A stretch of DNA of 64,000 nt, taken from NCBI GenBank assembly GCA_035443885.1, contig DAOMNO010000003.1, positions 1-64,000 of the forward strand. Reading direction: 5' to 3'. Position 1 is the stretch's first letter. Every line of letters begins with the position of its first letter. A program made the position numbers and the translations under genes. Positions 17,662 to 25,061 of this stretch are shown piece after piece. This DNA comes from DAOMNO01 sp035443885 (lineage in GTDB: Bacteria > Planctomycetota > Phycisphaerae > Phycisphaerales > SM1A02). The notes below the pieces were generated by a model. That model saw only the letters and a program-made list of their open reading frames with translations. It made no database searches and was not told the DNA's origin.

Positions 17662-18678
17662 TCAATTTTGATTCGAGCTTTTGACGATCCGCTGCAACGC
17701 TTCGGTCGTCATCCACGGCAGGCTCTCCAGCTTCGCCATCATCTTCGAGGGAATCGGTCTGCCTTCCGTTTCAAACTTGGGGCGGCTCTTCCATCGGCGA
17801 TGCACCCAGAGGTATTGATCCGGCGCGGCGCGAACCATCATCTCCATCGCGCGGTTGTATCTCGCCGTGATGTAGAACAGTGGGTCGGGCTGATCAGCCC
17901 ATTCTTCGGGTTCGATCACATCCGCCGTAGAAAGTTCATACTGAAATCGCCCGTCGATCCGCTTGGCATGGCCCGCCACGATGGGCACGTTGTATCGCAT
18001 CGCGAGCAGGCCGATTGACTTGTAGCTGGACGCAAGCCGCCCGAAAAACGGCACAAACAATCCCTGTTCGCCAGCATTCTGATCAGCTATGAAACCCAGC
18101 CGCCCCCCGCGCTCGAGCGTTTCCTGCAGAATCGGCGTCGCCCCCCATTTGGTCACGATCGTCGTGCCACGCGCTTCACGAATGCCCATGAGCCAATCGT
18201 TGACAAGCGGATTGTCGAGCGGCCGGGCGAGCGCGACGAGCGGATAGCCCAGCAGCGCAAGGAAGTGACTGAAAATTTCCCAGTTGCCGCAGTGCCCGGT
18301 GAGGAAGATCATCGGCTCACCTCGCACGAGTCGATCCAGCACCGGCGCGATATTGCGCAGCTCAATGTAGCGGGGCCATGACGCAGGGCCGACCAGTCGC
18401 GGCACCGCCATCGAATCCACCATGAACATCTGAAGCATGTGCTGGAACGATCGCTCCGCCACCTCGCGCACGCGCTTCTTCGGCCAGTCGGGAAAGCTGA
18501 ACTCGATGTTCTGTTCCGCGCGACGACGCCGCTCCCGATTTGTGCGATGAATCATCGAACCGAGCACTGCCGCCGTGTGCAGATTCTGCTCGACCGGAAA
18601 TGCATGCATCAGCGCGCTGATGCCGCGCAAGGCGAAATACTGGCTCCAGCAGACGAGTGCTGAGCGGGGTCGTGCCAC
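17662..18678 (-). CDS. Lipid A lauroyl/myristoyl acyltransferase-like protein (LpxL/HtrB family)
   Basis: A membrane-associated acyltransferase of 338 aa that adds secondary acyl chains to lipid A precursors. It contains the HX4E-type catalytic motif in FLTGHCGNWEIF, followed by VALARPLDNPLVNDW, RLGFIADQNAGEQGLFVPFF (family DQ motif) and VPIVAGHAKR. The start is GTG 18678 behind AGAGG. It lies 21 nt after the coiled-coil membrane protein gene in the same direction, so the two probably share a transcript. With LpxI at 45273 it indicates an LPS-type outer membrane. Confidence 0.88.
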   Translation of the reverse strand: MARPRSALVCWSQYFALRGISALMHAFPVEQNLHTAAVLGSMIHRTNRERRRRAEQNIEFSFPDWPKKRVREVAERSFQHMLQMFMVDSMAVPRLVGPASWPRYIELRNIAPVLDRLVRGEPMIFLTGHCGNWEIFSHFLALLGYPLVALARPLDNPLVNDWLMGIREARGTTIVTKWGATPILQETLERGGRLGFIADQNAGEQGLFVPFFGRLASSYKSIGLLAMRYNVPIVAGHAKRIDGRFQYELSTADVIEPEEWADQPDPLFYITARYNRAMEMMVRAAPDQYLWVHRRWKSRPKFETEGRPIPSKMMAKLESLPWMTTEALQRIVKSSNQN

Positions 18679-18699
18679 GAAGAGCCTCTGCGCTCGAAC

Positions 18700-20076
18700 T
18701 TAGCGCTGCGTGTGCCCGATGAGAATCAGGAAGCGGTTGTGATTCAGCACGGGAATCTGCGCCTGGCGCGCCTGATTCAGTAATGCTTCATACTGCTGCT
18801 TGGCGGCACGCTGCCGCAGGTTGTCCCTGATCTGAAACTCGGTGGCGTTATCCGGCAGCAATGGCGGCTCTGAGGGCGGAACGCCAAGCACGAGGAAGTC
18901 CAGATCGCCAGGAATCTCGTCGGCGTGCACCACAATGCCGCCCCACTCAATGATCTTGCTGCGGATGAACTCGGCATCACCCTCGGTCGGCATGCCATCG
19001 CCGCTGAGGTTGAACCGGCCATGAACGAGGAACTTGAACTGATATTCCGGGTCATACACCGCGTTCGCGATTACGTTCTCGCGCACCACCGGACGGCCCG
19101 GCGTGGAACGGATAATCTTGCACGTCGAAGTTGTATCGCCGACCCGCACGACCTGAATGGACGCCTTGCCTCGTGGAAGCTGGCCGGTGCGCTCATCCAC
19201 GCGAATCGAAGCCGCATCGTCATACACCTCGAAGGTCATTCCGAGCACGATTCGATGGTTCCGGCCGCGGTCGATGAACACCTGATCGCTGCCACCCGTC
19301 GCATCGATGATGCGGCCGTCAACCAGCAACTCGGGACTGGTACCGCGAATGCGATCCGCGCTCAACCGAGCCTGAAGTTCCTCAACGTGACCGCGCAGCC
19401 GCGTGTTCTCACGATGCAGATCGTCGCCCTGCTGCTCTAGCTCCGCCACCATCGACTCATACCGCGCGTGCAGACGATCGACGGTTTCATTCATCGTTCG
19501 CTTGGTCGTTTGAAGTTCCGTGCGATACTCCTCGGCAGCGGTGCGGTAGCCAGCAATCTGTCCCTGCACGGCCTGCACTTCCTGCCGATTGGATTCGCGA
19601 AGCTGCGCCATCTGCGCTTGCAGGTCAGCCGCTTCGCGCGTGGCGCGCTCAAGGCGCGTGTTCAGTGTTGCGATTTCTTCTTCAGCCAGGCGAAGGTCGC
19701 GGACTCGATCCTGAAACGCGCTGGCAAGCACGCTGCCACGATCAACACCCATCGTCGCCATACGCGCTTGAAGACGATCGAGCGTCGCGCCGGGGTCGCC
19801 ATCAACGTAGCGCATCAGCGCTTCGTATCGGCTGTGCAGATAGCCAGCCACAGACTGCTGCCCGGCTGCGGCTTCAAAGCCCTTGAACAAGTCCTGATTA
19901 CGTTGCTCCGGTCGAACGTATCGACTCAGTGCGGTTTCCGCCTCAGCACGCAGTTGCCGCTCGTTCTCGCGACCAGCATAGAACGCGATTGTGAGCACCA
20001 GCAGCGAAATCGTGGCAATGACAAAGACCACGAGCGAGACGACGACGCCGGTACCGGCTCCAGAACGAACAGCCAT
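18700..20076 (-). CDS. Membrane-anchored coiled-coil protein with a BRCT-like C-terminal domain
   Basis: A 458-aa protein of unknown function. ATG 20076 lies 7 nt after GGAGG; an ATG 6 nt earlier is too close to it. Residues ~10-33 form one membrane helix (GVVVSLVVFVIATISLLVLT). Residues ~130-270 are heptad-rich coiled coil (LRLAEEEIATLNTRLERA and on). Next is a beta-rich segment (VFIDRGRNHRIVLGMTFEVY). The last ~130 residues (FLVHGRFNLSGDG, FIRSKIIEWGGIVV, DLDFLVLG) have the length and hydrophobic pattern of a BRCT-like fold. It is likely inner-membrane and periplasmic, in an operon with the LpxL-like gene. The BRCT assignment is an inference. Confidence 0.7.
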   Translation of the reverse strand: MAVRSGAGTGVVVSLVVFVIATISLLVLTIAFYAGRENERQLRAEAETALSRYVRPEQRNQDLFKGFEAAAGQQSVAGYLHSRYEALMRYVDGDPGATLDRLQARMATMGVDRGSVLASAFQDRVRDLRLAEEEIATLNTRLERATREAADLQAQMAQLRESNRQEVQAVQGQIAGYRTAAEEYRTELQTTKRTMNETVDRLHARYESMVAELEQQGDDLHRENTRLRGHVEELQARLSADRIRGTSPELLVDGRIIDATGGSDQVFIDRGRNHRIVLGMTFEVYDDAASIRVDERTGQLPRGKASIQVVRVGDTTSTCKIIRSTPGRPVVRENVIANAVYDPEYQFKFLVHGRFNLSGDGMPTEGDAEFIRSKIIEWGGIVVHADEIPGDLDFLVLGVPPSEPPLLPDNATEFQIRDNLRQRAAKQQYEALLNQARQAQIPVLNHNRFLILIGHTQR

Positions 20077-20283
20077 GAACATGCCTCCAGCAGGTTCGCG
20101 CCGCTCCGTCGCAGCGCGGGATTCAAAAGTCGGGTCAGTTTCCACGCAATCGGCAGTTGCGTCAAGCAAGCCCCGTTGATCGGCCACACATGCAGGGGGC
20201 AATCCGCAGACGACCGCCATGGCGATACGCAGGGCCACCAATGCGGGTTGCCGTGGAAATCCCCTTCCAGTCGCTTGGCGCGA

Positions 20284-20289
20284 TACGCT
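20284..20289 (+). promoter_or_regulatory. Putative -10 element (leaderless) of the cysteine hydrolase gene
   Basis: TACGCT lies 6 nt before ATG 20296, with no Shine-Dalgarno. Confidence 0.4.
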
Positions 20290-20295
20290 GTGCCA

Positions 20296-20859
20296 ATGCC
20301 GATTCCACGCCTTCACGCAGATCACGCCGCGTTGCTCATCATTGACGTGCAGGAGCGTCTGATGCCCACGATCATCGATCGCGACCGAATCACCAACAAC
20401 TGCGCGATTCTGATTCGTATCGCTGAGGAACTGCACATCCCCTATCTTGTCACGGAGCAATACCCTGCCGGGCTGGGCCGCAGCGTCAATGCCATTGAAG
20501 CCGCCATGACCGACCCTTCACGCAGAATCGAAAAAACGCGGTTCAGCGCCTTGGTTGAACTGGTGGACCAGCATCTGATTCGCTGGAATCGCCGCTCAGT
20601 GCTCATCGCAGGCGTGGAAGCCCATGTTTGCGTGCTGCAAACAGTGCTCGATCTTCACGCCACCGGCAGGCAATGTTTTGTGTGCACAGATGCAGTTTCC
20701 GCAGGCCAACGGGATCAGATCCCACATGCGCTTCGCCGCATGGAACGTGCTGGCGCCGTGCTGACAGGGGTTCTCAGCGCGTTGTACGAAATGCTCGCAG
20801 ACTCAACTCACCCATCGTTCCGGGCCTGTTTGAGCCTTGCAAAAGAACTGGAACAGTAG
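20296..20859 (+). CDS. Isochorismatase-family cysteine hydrolase
   Basis: A 187-aa alpha/beta hydrolase of the isochorismatase-like superfamily. The catalytic triad is visible: Asp in LLIIDVQERLM (around residue 16), Lys in RIEKTRFSAL (around 79) and Cys in AGVEAHVCVLQTVLDL (around 112). The closest pattern is the ISOC1/YcaC-type hydrolases, whose substrates are mostly unknown. The start is chosen at 20296 because the family N-terminus begins there. The gene diverges from the coiled-coil protein gene, with ~220 nt between the starts. Confidence 0.9.
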   Translation: MPIPRLHADHAALLIIDVQERLMPTIIDRDRITNNCAILIRIAEELHIPYLVTEQYPAGLGRSVNAIEAAMTDPSRRIEKTRFSALVELVDQHLIRWNRRSVLIAGVEAHVCVLQTVLDLHATGRQCFVCTDAVSAGQRDQIPHALRRMERAGAVLTGVLSALYEMLADSTHPSFRACLSLAKELEQ

Positions 20860-21084
20860 ATTTTACCCTTCCATAATCCGATCAAACCGTCAAAAACCGG
20901 TGCACTGAGGTTGTTTCCTGCCCCTATGGTGGTCCATAATGTCCCGGTAATGCGGTTACCCGGCTGGCGGGTTGCAAAGCCGCACGCCGATGATGTTTCA
21001 GCCGGTTTGTGCATGTTGACGTATCCGCGTCTTCAATCACGCTCGTCAGGCATTCGTGTTAACCGATTCCAAAGAGGTGCATCA
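20860..21084 (+). other. Intergenic leader with a short hairpin before the Hc1 gene
   Basis: No gene was recognised. GGTAA/TTACC forms a hairpin at 20947-20961, followed by a GC-rich segment with complementary GGCGGGTTGC and GCCGC pieces. It may be a structured leader for the Hc1 gene; no known riboswitch class was matched convincingly. Confidence 0.3.
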
Positions 21085-21261
21085 ATGGAAGCATACGATC
21101 GACTGGTCAAACTCGTAGAAGAAGCTGCCGAGGACATCCGCAAGTCGGAGGGTGGCAACAAGGCGGCTGGTACGCGCGTTCGCAAGGCGATGCAGGAAAT
21201 CAAGAAAGCGGCCCAGGATGTGCGCGTCGCTGTGCTTGAAATCCGCGCGCCGGATGCCTGA
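21085..21261 (+). CDS. Histone H1-like protein Hc1 (short form)
   Basis: A 58-aa Lys/Glu-rich helical protein beginning MEAYDRLVKLVEEAAEDIRK and containing GNKAAGTRVRKAMQEIKKAA. This is the conserved core of the chlamydial Hc1 histone H1-like family, also found in Planctomycetes. Chlamydial Hc1 condenses the nucleoid. Here the basic C-terminal tail of Hc1 is missing, so a general architectural or RNA/DNA-binding role is inferred rather than strong compaction. The start lies 6 nt after an AGAGGTG Shine-Dalgarno; upstream in-frame codons are rejected. Confidence 0.85.
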   Translation: MEAYDRLVKLVEEAAEDIRKSEGGNKAAGTRVRKAMQEIKKAAQDVRVAVLEIRAPDA

Positions 21262-21424
21262 GCGATCGCAAGGATGCCCTGCCATGGGTACGTCCTTCGA
21301 TTTTCAAGGCAAAAACCACGCCAGATGACCGCTGCCGGTCCTGAGGTTATTCTGTCCCCTCGTTTTGCGCCGCTCCACGGGACGGCCCCGTGAATGCGAC
21401 GTAACGCAGGTGTAGGAGCTTTGG

Positions 21425-21895
21425 GTGCCGGCTTTACTTTTTGATATCTCCAATATCGATCTCAATCAGGTCGCAGTCAGCCGCGAAAAAGTCGGCGAAT
21501 ACAACCCCCAATGCGGGGATATGCGGCAACTCGACCACGTCATCTGGCTGAACGAGGATGCCAGTGCCGCCGTTGGGCTGAAAACCGTGCGTGACAACGA
21601 GTTTTGGGTTCCGGGGCATATTCCGGGCAGACCGCTCCTGCCGGGCGTACTGATGATTGAAGCCGCCGCACAGCTCAGCAGTGTGCTGTACCGCTTCCGA
21701 TTCGGGGAAGGTCGATTCATCGGCTTTACCCGTTGCGATGATGTCGCCTTTCGCGGCCAGGTCGTGCCCGGAGACGATCTGTATCTGCTGGCGAAGGAAG
21801 TCGACTTCCGCCCCCGCAAGTTCACCTGTGCAGCACAGGGGCTTGTGCGGGGGTCCATCGTGTTTGAAGCTACCGTAACGGGCATGGTGATGTAG
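21425..21895 (+). CDS. FabZ/FabA-type beta-hydroxyacyl-ACP dehydratase-like protein
   Basis: A hot-dog-fold protein of 156 aa related to 3-hydroxyacyl-ACP dehydratases. FWVPGHIPGRPLLPGVLMIE carries the catalytic His (around residue 64) in the FabZ signature and is followed by the active-site helix region EAAAQLSS. FRGQVVPGDDLYLLA is the usual C-terminal strand motif. The GTG start at 21425 is placed by AGGAG six nt upstream. It sits directly before rpmI-rplT. It may act in fatty-acid or lipid A precursor synthesis, or be a diverged paralogue of FabZ. Confidence 0.85.
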   Translation: MPALLFDISNIDLNQVAVSREKVGEYNPQCGDMRQLDHVIWLNEDASAAVGLKTVRDNEFWVPGHIPGRPLLPGVLMIEAAAQLSSVLYRFRFGEGRFIGFTRCDDVAFRGQVVPGDDLYLLAKEVDFRPRKFTCAAQGLVRGSIVFEATVTGMVM

Positions 21896-21938
21896 CTGCC
21901 GCATGTGGTGCAACCCCTGTGAACGATGTCTGAACACG

Positions 21939-21966
21939 TTGACAGGTTCGCGCTTTTTGCTATGCT
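21939..21966 (+). promoter_or_regulatory. Sigma70-type promoter of rpmI-rplT
   Basis: TTGACA (21939-21944), a 16-nt spacer and TATGCT (21961-21966). This is one of the best -35/-10 matches in the window. The predicted transcript has a ~45-nt leader. Confidence 0.7.
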
Positions 21967-21990
21967 GTTCGGTTCGTTATCCCCAGCCCA

Positions 21991-22017
21991 GAGAGGCCCG
22001 CTCAAGCGGGTATTTTC
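21991..22017 (+). promoter_or_regulatory. Shine-Dalgarno/hairpin element before rpmI
   Basis: GAGAGG (21991-21996) is followed at once by a CCCGC-TCAA-GCGGG hairpin (21997-22010), then TATTTTC and the ATG. Linear spacing from the Shine-Dalgarno is 21 nt; with the hairpin folded it is 7 nt. The same hairpin plus U-rich tract also resembles a small attenuator. Confidence 0.55.
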
Positions 22018-22263
22018 ATGCCAAAGTCAAAGCCCAACAAAGGCCTGCTCAAGCGAATCCGGATCACCAAAAACGGCAAGGTGAAGTTCAGCCGTGCGTA
22101 TGGTCGCCACCTTCGCAGCGGCAAATCCGGTTCGCTGCTTCGCAGCTACCGCAAGCCGTGCTACGCCACGCCGGGCGATGCCCGCCGCGTTCGCGCGATG
22201 CTCTTCATGCCGATCAACGTCGCTGCCAAGCCGCGTCGCGCTGAAGCTGAATCCGCCGAGTAG
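22018..22263 (+). CDS. rpmI: 50S ribosomal protein L35 (bL35)
   Basis: An 81-aa basic protein. MPKSKPNKGLLKRIRITKNG followed by GKVKFSRAYGRHLRSGKS matches bL35, somewhat longer than the usual ~65 aa owing to a C-terminal Ala/Glu tail. It is part of the large ribosomal subunit. It is followed by rplT, as usual, but infC, which normally precedes rpmI, is absent; a dehydratase gene sits there instead. Translation may depend on the hairpin just upstream. Confidence 0.9.
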   Translation: MPKSKPNKGLLKRIRITKNGKVKFSRAYGRHLRSGKSGSLLRSYRKPCYATPGDARRVRAMLFMPINVAAKPRRAEAESAE

Positions 22264-22357
22264 GGCTACGATTTCTTTTGATCCAAACCGTCGGCCGGGA
22301 GCAAGCGTTCGCCGAGTGAAGCGGACCTCCGTACCGACCCAGCAGGAGTGATACGAC

Positions 22358-22732
22358 ATGCCACGTGTACGCAAGGGCGCAGCCCGCACACAAGCCCGAC
22401 GCAAACTTCTCCGCGCCGCGCGCGGTTATTGGGGCACCAAGTCCCGCCACAAGCAGCAGGCCAAGGTCGCCGTCATGCGCGCCGGCCAGTTCGCGTATCG
22501 CGATCGCCGCAACCGTCGCCGCGAGTTCCGCAGCCTGTGGATCACACGAATCACCGCCGCCTGCCGGATGCGAGGCACGCGCTACAGCCGCTTCATCAAC
22601 GGTCTGCAGCTTGCTGGCATCCTGCTGAACCGCAAGATGCTCAGCCAGATTGCGATTGAGGATCCCAAAGCGTTCGACAAGCTGGTTGAACTGGCCGACG
22701 CGAAGGCGACTGCTCCGCGAGCCGCCGCCTGA
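22358..22732 (+). CDS. rplT: 50S ribosomal protein L20 (bL20)
   Basis: A 124-aa protein with the classic bL20 sequence: MPRVRKGAARTQARRKLLR, ARGYWGTKSRHKQQAKVAVM, YRDRRNRRREFRSLWITRI and AGILLNRKMLSQIA. It binds 23S rRNA early in large-subunit assembly. In E. coli and B. subtilis L20 represses its own operon through the leader mRNA, which is relevant to the structured rpmI leader here. AGGAG lies 9 nt upstream. The 94-nt gap from rpmI is compatible with co-transcription. Confidence 0.95.
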   Translation: MPRVRKGAARTQARRKLLRAARGYWGTKSRHKQQAKVAVMRAGQFAYRDRRNRRREFRSLWITRITAACRMRGTRYSRFINGLQLAGILLNRKMLSQIAIEDPKAFDKLVELADAKATAPRAAA

Positions 22733-22848
22733 TTCGCTACATGCCGCTCCGCGTGAAATGCGGTCGGCAGGAACTCGAAGAAAATTGCACGCTCAGCAGT
22801 TTTCATGTTCGTGAGGTCAGTTGCGAACGGGCGGGCGCGGAGAGGTCT

Positions 22849-23499
22849 ATGCTGGTTTTCATCCGGCAGTTTCTGAAAGACTTTCACCACACCGGTGCTG
22901 TTTTGCCGTCATCTCCGCGCCTTGCGCAGGCTATCACTCGCGCGGTGCGCGAACGAGGCGTCAATCCGCGCAAGCCGCGGCGCATTCTTGAAGTTGGCCC
23001 CGGTACAGGCCCATTCACCAAGTGTCTGCTCGCGGCGCTCAGGCCAGGGGATGAACTTCACATCGTCGAGATCAACCCCGCCTTCAGCCGACGACTGGAG
23101 GAAAAGTTCCTCGCGCCATTCCGCGCGGCAAACCCTGACATTCCAGTTACGCTGCACTGCGGGCCGATCGAAGCCGTGCCGCTTGAAGGCACCTTTGATC
23201 ACATCATTTGCGGGTTGCCGTTCAACAACTTCCCGCCCCGCCTCGTGCGATCCATCTTTCGTCGGCTGATTGATCTGCTGGCGGAAGGCGGCGAGCTTTC
23301 ATACTTCGAGTACGCAGGTGTGCGCGTGATGAAAGGACCGCTCGTGGGTACGGAAGGTCGGCGCAAACTCAAGCAGATCGGCGCGACCGGCAAGGTGCTC
23401 AGCCGCCGTCATCAGGGCCAACGCGAACTCGTGCTGGGCAACATGCCGCCCGCCGTCGCGGTGCGACTCGTGCGCGACCGAGCCGCCTCAGGCGCCTGA
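22849..23499 (+). CDS. PmtA-like class I SAM-dependent methyltransferase (phospholipid N-methyltransferase/KsgA superfamily)
   Basis: A 216-aa methyltransferase. The SAM motif is RRILEVGPGTGPFTKCLLAA, followed by the acidic loop LHIVEINPAF and the catalytic-region IICGLPFNNFPPRLVR (N/D-PPY-like). YFEYAGVRVMKGPL matches bacterial phosphatidylethanolamine N-methyltransferases of the PmtA group better than KsgA. It would methylate membrane phosphatidylethanolamine. ATG 22849 is chosen because GGAGAGG is just upstream; an earlier in-frame ATG at 22741 has no ribosome site. An rRNA dimethylase role is the main alternative. Confidence 0.8.
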   Translation: MLVFIRQFLKDFHHTGAVLPSSPRLAQAITRAVRERGVNPRKPRRILEVGPGTGPFTKCLLAALRPGDELHIVEINPAFSRRLEEKFLAPFRAANPDIPVTLHCGPIEAVPLEGTFDHIICGLPFNNFPPRLVRSIFRRLIDLLAEGGELSYFEYAGVRVMKGPLVGTEGRRKLKQIGATGKVLSRRHQGQRELVLGNMPPAVAVRLVRDRAASGA

Positions 23500-23527
23500 C
23501 CGAAACTCGGCGGATTGCCGGTCCTGT

Positions 23528-23533
23528 TAGACT
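23528..23533 (+). promoter_or_regulatory. Putative -10 element (leaderless) of the polytopic membrane protein gene
   Basis: TAGACT lies 7 nt before ATG 23541. Confidence 0.45.
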
Positions 23534-23540
23534 TTCGCCC

Positions 23541-24515
23541 ATGCTTGTCTGGTCTCTCCTTGTGGTTCAGGCGCTGATCGCCATGCTCGGCCTTCGCTGG
23601 TGGCGACAGGCTGCGCTCCCGAACCTTCCGGCCACCAGGCACCCTGAACTCATCCTTGATGTCTGGGGACCGATCGCACTCATACTCCCGCTGCTCTTTG
23701 CTGTGCGGTGGGTGGGCAACACCGTTGAAGGCACAGGCTGGCTGCCCATTGGTGCGCCGATTCTCTGCGGTGCCGCAGCAGCAGCGTTCGCACTCATCTT
23801 CGGCGATCGCCGCGCCGATGCGGACCGCTTTGATGATGAATCGCATCTCCCGCTCCAACTCATCGCAGCTTCAGTCGTCGCGGGCCTTGCTTTGCTGCTG
23901 CTCGGCGCGGCACACACCATGACGGTGTGGATCGGTCAATGTGCGTTCGCGCTCGCTGCGATCATCCTATGGATCAACACGCCCGATCTCGATCATGCAC
24001 AAAGCCGCGCTACGCCGACCGACCCGCAGCACATTGCATCAATGGGCATGTTGCTGTTTCTCATGTGCAGCATCGGCCAGGGAGTGGTTGCATGGAGCCT
24101 GCCACCCGACATGCGAGTATGGAGCGCGATTCTGCTGGTCGCTTCGCCCATTGCTGCACTCGCATTGACGGCGTGGCACGCCGGTCAGGTCGCGTGCATT
24201 CGACTCGGCATCTGGGCCGCGACACTGGGCGTACTCTTTGCGCTCGGCCTGCTTGCACTCTCGCATATGATGCCGCGCGTTCTGCGAATGTTCGCTGCCG
24301 AGATTGATCCCGCGCCATCCGTCGTGGCGCGCGGCTTCGGCGCGTATGCGCTGGAAGCAACCCTGCTGCTTGTGCTGGCCGTCGCTATCATGGCTGCGCT
24401 GCGCTTGCCGAGAGGCGCACAGGTCGCGCTCGGCACAATCGGCGCGATCGGAATCCTACTGATTCTGCTGGTTCGGCTGGCCTCGCCGGAGTTGGCGCCG
24501 ATCCTCAAGGAATGA
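23541..24515 (+). CDS. Polytopic membrane protein of unknown function
   Basis: A 324-aa protein with about ten hydrophobic helices, for example MLVWSLLVVQALIAMLGL, LIAASVVAGLALLLLGAA and AVALGTIGAIGILL-like segments at the C-terminus. No family motif, catalytic signature or soluble domain was recognised. It starts without a ribosome site, 7 nt after a TAGACT hexamer. Neighbours (a PmtA-like enzyme upstream, an NrdJ-domain protein downstream) give no clear clue. It is real by its coding character and promoter placement; function unassigned. Confidence 0.7.
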   Translation: MLVWSLLVVQALIAMLGLRWWRQAALPNLPATRHPELILDVWGPIALILPLLFAVRWVGNTVEGTGWLPIGAPILCGAAAAAFALIFGDRRADADRFDDESHLPLQLIAASVVAGLALLLLGAAHTMTVWIGQCAFALAAIILWINTPDLDHAQSRATPTDPQHIASMGMLLFLMCSIGQGVVAWSLPPDMRVWSAILLVASPIAALALTAWHAGQVACIRLGIWAATLGVLFALGLLALSHMMPRVLRMFAAEIDPAPSVVARGFGAYALEATLLLVLAVAIMAALRLPRGAQVALGTIGAIGILLILLVRLASPELAPILKE

Positions 24516-24574
24516 ACGCCCATCGCCCGATGCATACTTCGCGACCCGTGCGGCACGCGCACGGTGAATCGCTG

Positions 24575-24580
24575 TAAGAT
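24575..24580 (+). promoter_or_regulatory. Putative -10 element (leaderless) of the NrdJ-domain gene
   Basis: TAAGAT lies 7 nt before ATG 24588, with no Shine-Dalgarno. Confidence 0.45.
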
Positions 24581-24587
24581 GGGCCGA

Positions 24588-25022
24588 ATGTCCGAGTTGG
24601 ACGACACACCAATGGTCGCAAGCAATCGACGCGTTCTTCCCTCAACCAGGCGATCGATAACGCACAAGTTCATGATCGCTGGCCATGAAGGCTACCTCAC
24701 GATCGGGCTTTTCGACGACGGGCGACCCGGCGAAGTCTTCATCAAGATGAGCAAGGAAGGCTCGACGCTTTCAGGGCTGATTCAGGGTTTCTGCCGCGCG
24801 TTCAGCCTTGCGCTGCAGTACGGCCTCACGCCACAGGATGCAGTGGACCGCTTCCGTGGCATGCGCTTCGATCCCATGGGGCCGACCAACAACCCGGACA
24901 TTCCCGAAGCCCTCAGCATTCTGGACTATCTCGCCCGATACATCGAACTGCACTTTTGCACGCCCGCGCGATCGCAGACGCAGAATCGCGAGACAGCGCA
25001 TGAAAACGCCCGATCCATCTGA
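24588..25022 (+). CDS. Free-standing NrdJ C-terminal (TSCPD) domain protein
   Basis: A 144-aa protein whose whole length matches the C-terminal domain of class II (B12-dependent) ribonucleotide reductase NrdJ: RSITHKFMIAGHEGYLTIGL, GRPGEVFIKMSKEGSTLSGL, SLALQYGL, MRFDPMG and NPDIPEALSILDYL. No catalytic barrel is encoded here. In some bacteria class II RNR is split into NrdJa and NrdJb, so this may be the small subunit-like part, or a regulator. Its 3' end overlaps the intrinsic terminator of the convergent rplI operon. Confidence 0.85.
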   Translation: MSELDDTPMVASNRRVLPSTRRSITHKFMIAGHEGYLTIGLFDDGRPGEVFIKMSKEGSTLSGLIQGFCRAFSLALQYGLTPQDAVDRFRGMRFDPMGPTNNPDIPEALSILDYLARYIELHFCTPARSQTQNRETAHENARSI

Positions 25023-25030
25023 ATCGGGCG
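25003..25030 (-). terminator. Intrinsic terminator of the glmU-rplI operon
   Basis: A perfect 8-bp stem CGCCCGAT / ATCGGGCG with an 8-nt loop is followed on the minus strand by TTTT. It lies 32 nt after the rplI stop and overlaps the last codons of the convergent gene. Confidence 0.85.
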
Positions 25031-25061
25031 TCCACTGAATCTGACGATCTCCTGCAAAGGC

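Noticed and set aside
20930..21020. c-di-GMP (GEMM) riboswitch before the Hc1 gene
   Set aside because: A GCAAAGCC-like piece and a GGTAA/TTACC hairpin are present, but the order and the other conserved GEMM elements do not fit.
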